NCBI GenBank assembly: GCA_963796675.1
Contig: CAWCMS010000011.1
Span: forward strand, 1-64,000
Direction: 5' to 3'
DNA length: 64,000 bases
Source: CAWCDJ01 sp963796675
Lineage (GTDB): Bacteria > Acidobacteriota > Terriglobia > Bryobacterales > Bryobacteraceae
Shown here: one piece after another, positions 54,704 to 63,796 of the stretch
Numbering within the stretch: the first letter of the stretch is position 1
How the letters are laid out: every line of letters starts with the position of its first letter
Position numbers and translations under genes: made by a program
The notes under the pieces: model-generated
What the model saw: the letters and a program-made list of their open reading frames with translations, nothing else
What the model was told of the DNA's origin: nothing
The model's database searches: none

Positions 54704-55675
54704 ATGGTCCGATTCCTGATGTGTATGGCGGTCGCCGCCTCGCTCTCCGCCCAGGTCGCGATTAAGCAGGAGGGAAACGAGAAGATCTCCGTCTCGATCG
54801 ACGGCAAGCCTTTCACCGATTTCTGGATCGGTCCGAAAACCGTCAAGCCGTTCCTGGCACCGCTGCGCGCCGCCTCCGGAGTGATGGTCACCCGCGGGTA
54901 TCCCATGGTCACCGACATCCCGGGAGAAGCCCACGATCATCCACACCACACGGGGCTCTGGTTCACCCACGGCGACGTCAACGGCTACAACTTTTGGGCC
55001 AACGAGGATTCGCAGCCGGCCACCGGCAAAGGGAAGGGCCGCGTTGTCCTTACCCATGTGGACCGCGCTGCCGGCGGTAAGAAGAAGGGCGTCATCGAAG
55101 CCACCTTCGAGTGGCGCACGCCCACCGGCGAGGACCTGCTCCGCGAAGACCGGGTGATGACCTTCTACTCCGACCCGCAGCTCCGCATCATCGACTTCGA
55201 CATCACGCTCTCTCCCCAGGTGCCCGTGACCTTCGGCGATACCAAAGAGGGGACGTTCGCGTTACGCCTGGCTCCGGCGCTCGAGCAGGACCAGCCAAAG
55301 GACATCGCCGAGCCCAAGCGCACCGGCCGCATCCTCAATGCGCAGAACAAGACCGGGGAGAAGAACACCTGGGGCAAGCGATCGGAGTGGGTGGACTACT
55401 CAGGCGTCATCGATGGCCAGCCGGTGGGCGTCGCCATCTTCGACCATCCGCACAACCCGCGCTACCCGACCTACTGGCACGTGCGCGGCTACGGCCTGTT
55501 CGCCGCCAACATCTTCGGCGTGCACGATTTCGAGCACGACCCCTCTCGCGACGGCAGCCAAACCATGCGGCCCGGCCAGCCGCTGCGGTTCCGGTTTCGG
55601 GTGTTGATTCACCCCGGCAATCCCGGGCTGGAGGCAATTCGGGAATCCTATACCCAGTACACGGCGATGAAGTAG
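54704..55675 (+). CDS. Exported DUF6807 (PmoA-like) protein
   Basis: A 323-residue protein with a signal peptide (residues 1-16, AVAASLSAQ). A single all-beta domain follows, of a type often named PmoA family or DUF6807. Conserved segments are HDHPHHTGLWFTHGDVNGYNFW (His cluster, possible metal or sugar site), ITLSPQVPVTFGDTKEG and FDHPHNPRYPTYWHVRGYGL. Members are commonly encoded beside sugar-catabolism genes, but none is adjacent here. The ATG at 54704 is used rather than a TTG two codons earlier. Its stop abuts the stop of the next gene on the other strand with no bases between. Confidence 0.82.
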   Translation: MVRFLMCMAVAASLSAQVAIKQEGNEKISVSIDGKPFTDFWIGPKTVKPFLAPLRAASGVMVTRGYPMVTDIPGEAHDHPHHTGLWFTHGDVNGYNFWANEDSQPATGKGKGRVVLTHVDRAAGGKKKGVIEATFEWRTPTGEDLLREDRVMTFYSDPQLRIIDFDITLSPQVPVTFGDTKEGTFALRLAPALEQDQPKDIAEPKRTGRILNAQNKTGEKNTWGKRSEWVDYSGVIDGQPVGVAIFDHPHNPRYPTYWHVRGYGLFAANIFGVHDFEHDPSRDGSQTMRPGQPLRFRFRVLIHPGNPGLEAIRESYTQYTAMK

Positions 55676-56848
55676 TCAGCGGACGAGCAGGGCCACGACC
55701 GTGATGTCATCGGCGCGGGTGGGACCGCTGAAGGCGGTCACGGTATCGACCACCCGCCCGGCCAGCGCGTCGGCGGAACCGCCGCGGAACTCGCGCAGCA
55801 GGCCGAGGAGCCTTGGTTCGCCGAAATCGCTGCCGCGATCGATGCCCGCTTCGGTCACGCCATCGGAGCAGATGACCAGCGTATCGCCCGGGTGCAGGTC
55901 GATCTGCTGCTCACGGCAGGTCCACTGGCGGAACGCCCCGAGCATGAGCGCTGTGGCGTCCAGGCGCTCGATCTCACCCGTGGCGCGCAGCAGGACCGGC
56001 GCCACATGCGCGCAATTGACGTAGCGCAGGCGGCGGGTACGGTCGTCATAGGTACCGAAGAACAGGGTAGCGAAGCGTTCGGCAGCGGTCGATTCGTAGA
56101 AATGCCGGTTGACGCCTTCAAGTACTCCGGCGGGCCGCAGCAGAGCGCCCGGCTGCTGATTGCGGAAACAGGCCTGCAGGTTGGCCATCAGCAGCGCCGC
56201 CGGTATCCCCTTTCCGGAAACGTCCGCCAGCACGATCCCTAGCGTGTGGTCAGTGATTTCGATGAAGTCGTAGTAGTCGCCGCCGACCTCCTTGGCCGCC
56301 ACGCACTGGCCCGCATAGTCAAGCGTGCGGAACGGCTTCAGGTTGCGCGGGAAGAGCTTCTGCTGCACGTTGGCGGCGATTTCGAGCTCCGACTTGCGCC
56401 GCCGTTCGGACTCGGCCTGCTTGCGGATGGCCGCCACCAGGTGCTCGTTGTCCCAAGGCTTCTGGATGAAGTCGCAAGCGCCGCGCCGCATCGCTTCCAC
56501 GGCGATTTCAAAACTGCTCCAGGCGGTCATCACCATGACGGGCGTGGAATTGCCCTCGGCCTCGAGATCGCCCAACAGGTCGATGCCCTCGGCCCCGGAA
56601 GTGGTGTCGCGAGTGTAGTTCAGGTCCACCAGGATCAGGTCGAACGAGCCCGTGTGGACCTGCGCCATCAGCGCCGCCGGGGAATCGGCCGAGACGGTCT
56701 GCCAGCCCTGCCCTTTGAGCAGGAGGCGCAAAGCCTCCAACACGTCGGGCTGATCGTCGCAAATGAGCACCCGATAGGGCGCCGTCTGCTCTCGCACCGT
56801 GGCCGTTTCCATCACCGACATACCCATGGTTGGATGCTGAGGTTGCAC
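55676..56848 (-). CDS. Receiver-PP2C (RsbU/SpoIIE-type) phosphatase
   Basis: A 390-residue cytoplasmic protein. The N-terminal receiver domain (about 24-145) has CDDQPD for the acidic pair and a phospho-acceptor Asp in LILVDLNYTRD. A short coiled linker (AIRKQAESERRRKSELEIAA) follows, then a SpoIIE/RsbU PP2C domain (about 175-390) with metal sites EVGGDYYDF, DVSGKGIPAALLMANLQA, SDGVTEA and ADDITVVALLV. It probably dephosphorylates an anti-sigma-antagonist in a partner-switching pathway; no partner gene lies nearby. Internal ATGs at 56824 and 56812 are alternative starts. Confidence 0.9.
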   Translation of the reverse strand: MQPQHPTMGMSVMETATVREQTAPYRVLICDDQPDVLEALRLLLKGQGWQTVSADSPAALMAQVHTGSFDLILVDLNYTRDTTSGAEGIDLLGDLEAEGNSTPVMVMTAWSSFEIAVEAMRRGACDFIQKPWDNEHLVAAIRKQAESERRRKSELEIAANVQQKLFPRNLKPFRTLDYAGQCVAAKEVGGDYYDFIEITDHTLGIVLADVSGKGIPAALLMANLQACFRNQQPGALLRPAGVLEGVNRHFYESTAAERFATLFFGTYDDRTRRLRYVNCAHVAPVLLRATGEIERLDATALMLGAFRQWTCREQQIDLHPGDTLVICSDGVTEAGIDRGSDFGEPRLLGLLREFRGGSADALAGRVVDTVTAFSGPTRADDITVVALLVR

Positions 56849-56972
56849 GTTTGGTGCCGCCCCAAGTGAAATGGTCCCACAGACCGGCCGGTGCCGTAGT
56901 GTCCGATTTCGGGACGGGATGTTGCGGCGTGGGACTTTCCATCCCTGCTACGATAGTAGTTACCCCCTTAAA

Positions 56973-59787
56973 ATGGACTCGAAACCTGTCGAACTGAAGC
57001 AAACCGTCAATTTGCCGAAAACCAGCTTTTCGATGAAGGCCAATCTGCCAACGACTGAGCCTAAAATACTCGAACGCTGGGAGAAAGAGGACCTGTACGG
57101 CAAGATTCGCGCCTCGCGCGCCGGCCGCCCCACCTACATCCTCCACGACGGGCCTCCGTACGCCAACGGGCGGATCCACCTCGGCACGGCTTTCAATAAG
57201 ATTCTGAAGGACTTCGTGGTCAAATCGAAGACCATGGCCGGGTTCGATTCTCCCTATGTACCGGGCTGGGATTGCCATGGCCTCCCGATCGAAATCAAGG
57301 TCGATAGCGAGCTCGGCGCGCGCAAGGCGCAGATGCCGGCGGTCGAAATCCGGCGAGCGTGCCGCAAGTATGCCGAGAAATTCATCGACCTGCAGCGCAA
57401 GGACTTCAAACGGCTGGGCGTGCTCGGGCAGTGGGACGACCCCTACCTGACGATGAGCGCCGAGTATCAATCGGTGATCGCCGGGGCGTTCGTCGATTTC
57501 CTGGACCGGGGATACGTCTACAAGGGGCTGAAGCCGGTTCACTGGTGCACCCACGACCGCACCGCTCTGGCCGAAGCCGAGGTCGAATACAAGGACCACA
57601 CCAGCCCGTCGATCTGGGTGCGCTTCCGCATGACGTCGGACCCGGCCAAGGTCGACCCGGCACTCGCCGGACGCAACGTTTACGGCCTGATCTGGACCAC
57701 CACGCCCTGGACCATGCCGGCCAACATGGCCATTGCCTTTCACCCCAAGTTCGAATACTCGGCGGTGGACGTGGCGGGCGACGTGTACCTTGTCGCCACC
57801 GACCTGCTGAAGGTCACGGCTGAAAAGTGCGGCTGGAGCAACTATCAGGTGGTCGCAAAATTCGCGGGCGCGGCGCTCGAGCACACCATCTTCCGCCATC
57901 CATTCCTCGAGCGCGATTCGCTCGGCATTCTGGCCGATCACGTGACTCTCGAACAGGGCACCGGCGCGGTCCACACCGCACCCGGCCACGGCCAGGAGGA
58001 CTACGCGGTCGGGCAGCAGTACGGCATCCCGACCTATTGCCCGGTCGATTCGACCGGCCGCTTCTTTCCCGCCGAGGGCGCGCCCGGAAAACTGCCCGAA
58101 GAGATCCTGGGCAAGACCATCTGGCAGGCGAACCCCATCGTGCTCGAGATCCTCAAGCGGCACGGCGCGCTGCTCGCCACCGAAAACATCGCGCACTCCT
58201 ACCCGCACTGCTGGCGCTGCCACCATCCGGTGATCTTCCGCGCGACCGAGCAGTGGTTCATCGGGATGGAGCGCAACAACTTCCGGCAGGACGCGCTCGA
58301 AAGCGTGCGTAAGGTGCACTGGATCCCCGGGTGGGGTGAAGAGCGCATCTCGAACATGATCGCGACACGCCCGGACTGGTGCATCTCGCGCCAGCGCATC
58401 TGGGGCGTGCCGATCATCGTGTTTTATTGCGAAGGCTGCCGCGAACCCCTCACGGACCGCAAGATCCTGGACGGCATCGTGGCGCTCTTCCGCGAGCACA
58501 CGGCCGATATCTGGTACGAGAAATCGGCGGCCGAACTGCTGCCCGCAGGCATCTGCTGCGCCAGGTGCGGCGGCACCGAATTCAGCAAGGAACGCGACAT
58601 TCTGGACGTGTGGTTCGATTCCGGATCGAGCCACCTGGCGGTGCTCAACGACCGCTTCGGCCTGACCTGGCCGGCCGATATGTACCTGGAAGGCGGCGAC
58701 CAATACCGCGGCTGGTTCCACAGCTCGCTGCTGGTGGGGACCGGGCTCAAGGGCGGCGCGCCCTATCGCGAGTGCGCGCTCAACGGGTGGGTGCTCGATG
58801 GCGAGGGCAAGGCGATGCACAAGTCGCTCGGCAACTCGATCGAGCCCGAAGAGGTCATCAAACACCACGGCGCGGAGATTCTACGGCTGTGGTCGGCGTC
58901 GGTCGATTTCAACGAAGACGTGCGCATGTCGGAGACCATCCAGACGCGCCTGACGGACGCCTATCGCAAACTGCGCAATACCTTCCGCTACATGCTGGGT
59001 AACCTCTCCGATTTCGACCCGGCGGCGGACGCGGTAGCGGGCGGCGACCTGACCGAGCTCGACCAGTGGATCCTGCTGCGCGCCGAAGATCTGGTAACCC
59101 GCTGCCGCGCCTGGTACGACAATTTCGAATTTCACCGCGTGTATCACAACGTCTACGCGTTCGCCACGGTAGACCTGAGCGCGGTCTACTTCGATGTGTT
59201 GAAGGACCGGCTGTACACTTCGGCTCCGAAATCGACCGGCGAGGCGTGCCGCCCAGACTGCGCTTTACCGGCTGCTCGATGCGCTGATGCGGCTGCTGGC
59301 GCCGATCATGAGTTTCACTACGGACGAAGTGTGGCTGGCGATGGGACGCGAAGGCAGCGTCCACACGGCGTTTTTCCCCGAACCGGCCGATCTGACCGCG
59401 GGCATCGACGAGGCAGCCCGGAAACGCACCGCCAACTGGGACCGTCTCATGAAAGTGAGGGACGACGTCCTGAAGAGCCTGGAAGCGGCCCGCAACGAGA
59501 AGCTGATCGGAGCGCCGCTCGAAGCGCGGGTCCGGCTCTCCGCGGATGGCGATCTGTTCCCGCTGCTGCGCGATTACGCCGCTGACCTTCCCGGACTCTT
59601 CATCGTTTCCCAGGTTGGGCTGGATCGCGCGGCGAGCGATACGCCCCTGGTAGTGGCCGTGGAGCGCGCTTCCGGCACCAAGTGCGAGCGCTGCTGGAAA
59701 TACACCAGCGACGTTGGCTCGAAGGAGAAGTACCCCACGATCTGCGCCTCGTGCGCGGACGCGGTAGACGAGATTTTGAATGGCTGA
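56973..59787 (+). CDS. ileS: Isoleucyl-tRNA synthetase, one apparent extra base in this assembly
   Basis: A class I synthetase that charges tRNA-Ile. The HIGH-type motif is in PPYANGRIHLGTAFNKIL, the KMSKS-type motif is GKAMHKSLGN, and an editing domain lies between (TTPWTMPANMAIAF, GHGQEDY). The C-terminal zinc site is CERCW...CASC. The frame breaks at about 59238: after DRLYTSAPKST the sequence ACCGGCGAGG needs one G fewer to continue ARRAAQTALYRLLDALMRLL. Corrected length is about 937 residues, normal for the family. Since the enzyme is essential, the break is probably an assembly error. The start is ATG 56973 (MDSKPVELKQTVNL). The gene overlaps lspA by 8 bases. Confidence 0.93.
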
Positions 59788-60274
59788 ACTGCGCTGGAGA
59801 GCGTACGGCATGGCGGGCCTGGTCCTTCTGCTGGACCGGCTGACGAAGTGGCTGATCGAAACGCGGGTGTCGTTTCTCGATACCTACCGCGTGATTCCGG
59901 GCTTCTTCGATATTGTGCATTCGCAAAACCGCGGCGTGGCTTTCGGCGTCTTCAATGATTCCACCTCGGAGTGGCGGTCGGTGTTGCTGGTGGGCGGGTC
60001 GATGGTAGCGGTAGCGGTGATCAGCGCCATGTTGTGGAAACCCGGAAAGCTCGACCGCAAGACGATGTGGGGCTGTGCGCTGATTCTGGGAGGCGCGGCC
60101 GGAAACCTGGTAGACCGGCTCCTGTTCGGGCAGGTGACCGATTTTCTGCTCTTTCACGTGGGCGAGTACCAGTGGCCCACGTTTAACGTCGCGGATTCCG
60201 CGATCGTGATCGGCAGCGGGTTACTGCTGCTCGATCTGCTTCGGCCCAGGCGGCAGGCGGCAAATGTATCCTGA
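59780..60274 (+). CDS. lspA: Lipoprotein signal peptidase (signal peptidase II)
   Basis: A 164-residue inner-membrane aspartic peptidase with four spans that removes signal peptides from prolipoproteins. The catalytic pair is Asp121 (GQVTDFLLF) and Asp139 (FNVADSAIV), with HSQNRGVAFG and GGAAGNLVDRLLFG as the other conserved boxes. It overlaps ileS upstream by 8 bases and lgt downstream by 11, so translation of the three is coupled. Confidence 0.95.
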   Translation: MAELRWRAYGMAGLVLLLDRLTKWLIETRVSFLDTYRVIPGFFDIVHSQNRGVAFGVFNDSTSEWRSVLLVGGSMVAVAVISAMLWKPGKLDRKTMWGCALILGGAAGNLVDRLLFGQVTDFLLFHVGEYQWPTFNVADSAIVIGSGLLLLDLLRPRRQAANVS

Positions 60275-61052
60275 GATTTTCCATCTATCGTTTCTCCATA
60301 CCTACGGTGTCCTCGTGGCGGCGGCGTTTCTGGCCGCCCTGTGGATGGTGGGGCGGCTGGCCAAAGAGCACAATCTGAATCCCGAGTTGGTGACGAACCT
60401 GGGGATCTACTGCGCGCTTTCTGCCATCGCCGGGGCCAAGGTGATGATGTTCATCGTGGACGCGCCGGAGTACGCGGCGAATCCGGGCGAGATCTTTTCG
60501 CTTGCCACCCTGCAGGCGGGCGGCGTGTTTTATGGCGGGCTGATCGCGGCGCTCGTGGTGTCGTGGTGGTACATGCGGAAGAACCATCTGCCGCCGCTCA
60601 GGACGGCCGACGTCTTCGCACCGGGCATCGCGCTGGGACACGGCATCGGGCGGCTCGGCTGCTTTTCCGCGGGCTGCTGCTGGGGCGTGGAGTGCCACCT
60701 GCCCTGGGCGGTAACGTTCCACAGTCCGGTGGCGAAGGAACTGGTGGGCGTGCCCCTGAACACACCGCTCCATCCCACGCAGCTTTACGAATCGATCTCG
60801 GAGTTCGTGATCTTCGGGATACTCTTCTGGCGCATGCGGCGCCCGCACCAGGAAGGGTCGACCATCGGGCTTTACCTGGTCCTCTACGGCATCGTGCGGT
60901 TCGTGGTGGAGTTCTTCCGCTTTCACGAACAGGGAAATCTCTTCAACGGTCCCTTCGATACCTCGCAGTACATCTCGGTGGCACTATTTGCCCTTGGCGT
61001 CTATCTGGTGACGAAGCGCGCGCCGCAGCCCGTGGAAGCACCCGCCCGGTAG
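60264..61052 (+). CDS. lgt: Prolipoprotein diacylglyceryl transferase
   Basis: A 262-residue inner-membrane enzyme that moves diacylglycerol from phosphatidylglycerol to the lipobox Cys, the step before LspA. About seven spans are predicted. The signature GHGIGRLGCFSAGCCWG (essential Arg130) and HPTQLYES are present. In the GGVFYGGLIA motif Tyr90 stands where the E. coli enzyme has His103 (FHGGLIG), a variation I recall from other phyla. Last gene of ileS-lspA-lgt. It supports a full lipoprotein pathway together with the LolD-like ATPase upstream. Confidence 0.93.
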   Translation: MYPEIFHLSFLHTYGVLVAAAFLAALWMVGRLAKEHNLNPELVTNLGIYCALSAIAGAKVMMFIVDAPEYAANPGEIFSLATLQAGGVFYGGLIAALVVSWWYMRKNHLPPLRTADVFAPGIALGHGIGRLGCFSAGCCWGVECHLPWAVTFHSPVAKELVGVPLNTPLHPTQLYESISEFVIFGILFWRMRRPHQEGSTIGLYLVLYGIVRFVVEFFRFHEQGNLFNGPFDTSQYISVALFALGVYLVTKRAPQPVEAPAR

Positions 61053-61123
61053 CCTCGCGCCGATTCCCCTTCCCTTGCGGATGGGTTTCCATTAGCATCA
61101 CTCAAAGGAGGATGGGTGTACCA

Positions 61124-62512
61124 ATGGGTTCCTCAACAGCAACACTACAGCCACAGTTGCGCGGCCGTGTGATCGGTCCGGAAGATCCGGGCTACGACGC
61201 CGCACGCCAGGTCTACAACGCCATGATTGACCGGCGACCGAAAGCCATCGCCCAGGTCGCCGATGTCGCCGATGTCATCCAGTGCGTCCGCTTCGCGGCC
61301 GAAAACCAGTGGCCGCTGGCGATCCGCGGCGGCGGCCACAACGCCGGCGGCCTGGGTATCTGCGACGACGGCCTGGTCATCGACTTCCGCGGTCTGCGGT
61401 CGGTGCGGGTCGATCCCAAGACACTGACCGTGCGCGTGGATCCGGGCTGCCAATGGGGAGACGTGGACCACGCGACGCACCCGTTCGGCCTGGCCGTCCC
61501 GTGCGGCTTCATCTCCACCACAGGGGTCGCCGGCCTGACGCTCGGCGGCGGGGTCGGCTACCTGACGCGCAAGTACGGTCTGACGATCGATAACCTGCTC
61601 GAAGCCGACGTGGTGCTGGCCGACGGCCGCCTGGTGCGCGCCAGCGCGGAGGAGAACACGGACCTTTTCTGGGCGCTGCGCGGCGGCGGTGGGAATTTCG
61701 GAGTGGTCACGTCGTTCCTGTTCCGCGGGAACCCGGTCGGGATCGTGACCGGCGGCCCGACGTTCTGGCCGGTCGAAGAAGCCGAAGGCGTGCTGAGTGT
61801 GTTCGCGGATTTCATGAAGAGCGCCCCGGAAGAGGCCGGCGGCTTCTTTGCATTCCTGGAGGTGCCTCCGGTCCCGGTCTTTCCCAAGGAGCTTCACGGG
61901 CGGACGGTCTGCGGCGTGGTCTGGTGCTATGCGGGGGCTCCCGAAGACGCCGATCGCGTGCTGCGGCCGGTACGGAGCTACGGCCATCCGCTGTTCGAGC
62001 ACGTGGGGCCTGTTCCCTTCCCCGCCCTGCAGAGCCTTTTCGACCCGCTGCTGCCGAGCGGCCTGCAATGGTATTGGAAGGCCGACTTTATCCGCGACAT
62101 TACCCCCGAGGCGGCCGCGCTACACGTGCAGCACGGCGCGCAACTGCCTACCACGCTCTCCACGTCGCACTTCTATCCGATCAACGGCGCCGTGCATCGG
62201 GTTCGTGCGGAGGAGACCGCATGGGCCTTCCGCGATATCAACTGGGCGCACGTGATCGTGGGCGTGGACCCCGCGCCTTCCAGCCGCGATCGGATCACCG
62301 CCTGGGCGAGAGACTACTGGGAGGCGCTGCACCCGCATTCTGCCGGAGCCGCCTATGTCAACTTCATGATGGACGAAGGGCAGGACCGCGTGAAGGCGAC
62401 CTATGGACCGAACTACGCCCGGCTGTCGGAGGTGAAGGCGCGGTACGACCCGCACAACCTGTTCCGCGTGAACCAGAACATCCAGCCGTGCGTGCATTCG
62501 GCAGGAAATTGA
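61124..62512 (+). CDS. FAD-linked oxidoreductase of the berberine-bridge-enzyme type
   Basis: A 462-residue flavoprotein. The PCMH-type FAD domain (about 38-210) holds PLAIRGGGHNAGGLGICDDG, whose His is the usual covalent FAD attachment. It also has GLTLGGGVGYLTRKYGL, without the Cys used for a second link. The C-terminal BBE segment is YVNFMMDEGQ then RYDPHNLFRVNQNI. Such enzymes oxidise sugars, alcohols or secondary metabolites; the substrate is unknown. AAAGGAGG at about 61104-61111 decides for the ATG at 61124 over one at 61112 that touches the Shine-Dalgarno. No signal peptide. Convergent and immediately adjacent to the next gene. Confidence 0.88.
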   Translation: MGSSTATLQPQLRGRVIGPEDPGYDAARQVYNAMIDRRPKAIAQVADVADVIQCVRFAAENQWPLAIRGGGHNAGGLGICDDGLVIDFRGLRSVRVDPKTLTVRVDPGCQWGDVDHATHPFGLAVPCGFISTTGVAGLTLGGGVGYLTRKYGLTIDNLLEADVVLADGRLVRASAEENTDLFWALRGGGGNFGVVTSFLFRGNPVGIVTGGPTFWPVEEAEGVLSVFADFMKSAPEEAGGFFAFLEVPPVPVFPKELHGRTVCGVVWCYAGAPEDADRVLRPVRSYGHPLFEHVGPVPFPALQSLFDPLLPSGLQWYWKADFIRDITPEAAALHVQHGAQLPTTLSTSHFYPINGAVHRVRAEETAWAFRDINWAHVIVGVDPAPSSRDRITAWARDYWEALHPHSAGAAYVNFMMDEGQDRVKATYGPNYARLSEVKARYDPHNLFRVNQNIQPCVHSAGN

Positions 62513-62947
62513 CTAGACGCGATAGGTGTCGGCGCGCCAGGTCTTGACCGCCTTTTTGATGTCGTCGGGCTTCATGCCTTCGCGCGCCGCGCGTTCCGAC
62601 AGGGCTGGAAATTCACCGTCGGAGGCAAATCGCAGAGCGACGATCTGCCGAACGTCGAGGGTCTGCGGGAGCAGTTTGCCGGTGAGCACGTAGTGCCGCA
62701 GGTTTTCTTCGGCGCGGATGCCGCGGTCCTGCGCCTTCAGCGCGAAGATTCGAGCGAAGAAGGAAAGCATCAACACCGCGGCGGAGAGGACCGCAATCAG
62801 CGAAGCGTTATAGAGCCTCTCGTGATCGCCGAACGACTTGAACAGATTCACCAGGGCGCCGATCAGGGTCAGGAAAAGGACGCCGTTCAGGACCACATGA
62901 TAGAGCGGCACGAACTTCCGGTGGTTGGCGTATGTCTGGGGGGCCAT
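62513..62947 (-). CDS. Small DUF6526-like membrane protein
   Basis: A 144-residue protein with two membrane spans (about 16-35, PLYHVVLNGVLFLTLIGALV, and 50-70, ASLIAVLSAAVLMLSFFARI) and a cytoplasmic helical C-terminal half (RAEENLRHYVLTGKLLPQTL). The N-terminus MAPQTYANHRKFVP resembles the beginning of DUF6526 proteins. Function unknown. The start at 62947 lies 7 bases after the DUF3592-like gene stop, so the two are probably cotranscribed. Confidence 0.75.
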   Translation of the reverse strand: MAPQTYANHRKFVPLYHVVLNGVLFLTLIGALVNLFKSFGDHERLYNASLIAVLSAAVLMLSFFARIFALKAQDRGIRAEENLRHYVLTGKLLPQTLDVRQIVALRFASDGEFPALSERAAREGMKPDDIKKAVKTWRADTYRV

Positions 62948-62954
62948 AAAGCTA

Positions 62955-63746
62955 CTATAGACGGCGCGGCGTGCGAAAGGCAGCGGCATTTGCAGCGTCC
63001 ACGAATGGAAGAGGGTAAGGCGCGTTGCGGCGCGGGTCTTCGCGGTCATAGAGCACGCAGATGGTGCTGCCGATTTCGGGGTAAGTGCGGACCTGTCCGC
63101 CACGGATCGGAATGACCGCTCCGCCGGGCAGAGCAAACTCACCGTCGAGCAGCCGGCAGCTTTTGCCCTTGCGATAACCGGTGACGATCGCCGGAGCCGT
63201 ACGACCCTCGGCCAGCAACCGGCGCTGCTTGACCAGCGGCACGCCGATCAGCGCGGCAACAGCGGCGAGGAAGAGACCAACAAAGGGGGCCAGCCACACG
63301 GGAGTCGGCGGATTTTTCCAGGGGGTCGGCTGGCTGACCGCGGGCGACGAGGGCAGGAACCGGACCGGCAGCCGCGTCCCGGCGCGCAGTTCGCGCCAGA
63401 CGTCACGCGGTGCGCTGGACTCGCCGGGATAAAACAATCCCTGGTAGGGGAACTGGTAGGAAACCTTGTGGGTATGGGACTTATCGCTGGAGACCCACAG
63501 CCTGGTGATGACGGCATCGATCGGAACGCCTTCCCGCTGGAGTTGTTCCTGGACCCGCGTTTCCCGGGCGGATTGCATGGTCACAAAAACAGCGGCAAAC
63601 CCGCCGATCGCGAGGTTGATGGCCATGGCGATTGCGAGCACAGTGCCGCGGGAACTGAGCCGCACCGGACGCGGCAGCGAGCCGGAGAGTTCGGCCGGCG
63701 GCTTCCAGTTCCGCAGAAGTTCCGCGAGCTGTTCCGATCGCTCCAT
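62955..63746 (-). CDS. DUF3592-like membrane protein
   Basis: A 263-residue protein with two spans (about 50-72, TVLAIAMAINLAIGGFAAVF, and 165-185, VWLAPFVGLFLAAVAALIGV). They flank a soluble beta domain (HTHKVSYQFPYQGLFYPGES, LPVRFLPSSPA) that resembles DUF3592. A second such domain follows at the C-terminus (APAIVTGYRKG, ICVLYDREDP). Function unknown. The start at 63746 (MERSEQLAEL) is preferred over an upstream in-frame codon in the Pro-rich stretch of a hairpin repeat. Confidence 0.75.
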   Translation of the reverse strand: MERSEQLAELLRNWKPPAELSGSLPRPVRLSSRGTVLAIAMAINLAIGGFAAVFVTMQSARETRVQEQLQREGVPIDAVITRLWVSSDKSHTHKVSYQFPYQGLFYPGESSAPRDVWRELRAGTRLPVRFLPSSPAVSQPTPWKNPPTPVWLAPFVGLFLAAVAALIGVPLVKQRRLLAEGRTAPAIVTGYRKGKSCRLLDGEFALPGGAVIPIRGGQVRTYPEIGSTICVLYDREDPRRNAPYPLPFVDAANAAAFRTPRRL

Positions 63747-63759
63747 GGTTGTGGCCGGG

Positions 63760-63789
63760 GGGGCAGGCCCTGGCCCGGAGGCCTGCCCC
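63760..63789. repeat. Intergenic palindrome of the GGCAGGCC type (REP-like)
   Basis: A perfect 10-bp stem GGGGCAGGCC / GGCCTGCCCC with a 10-base loop, between two leftward genes. It shares its core with the hairpin at 9715-9736. It lies 7 bases beyond the TIGR03437 stop, so it could also end or protect that message. Confidence 0.5.
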
Positions 63790-63796
63790 GCCAACG

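Noticed and set aside
56849..56972. Possible T-box or leader peptide before ileS
   Set aside because: No T-box sequence, specifier stem or terminator was recognised in the short region.
56508..58868. Long minus-strand frame (about 786 codons) opposite ileS
   Set aside because: Antisense shadow of ileS; rich in Arg, His, Asp and Val as expected for such shadows, with no recognisable fold.
60341..61123. Upstream extension of the FAD oxidoreductase frame through lgt
   Set aside because: The extension is the shifted frame of lgt. AAAGGAGG just before 61112-61124 marks the true start region.
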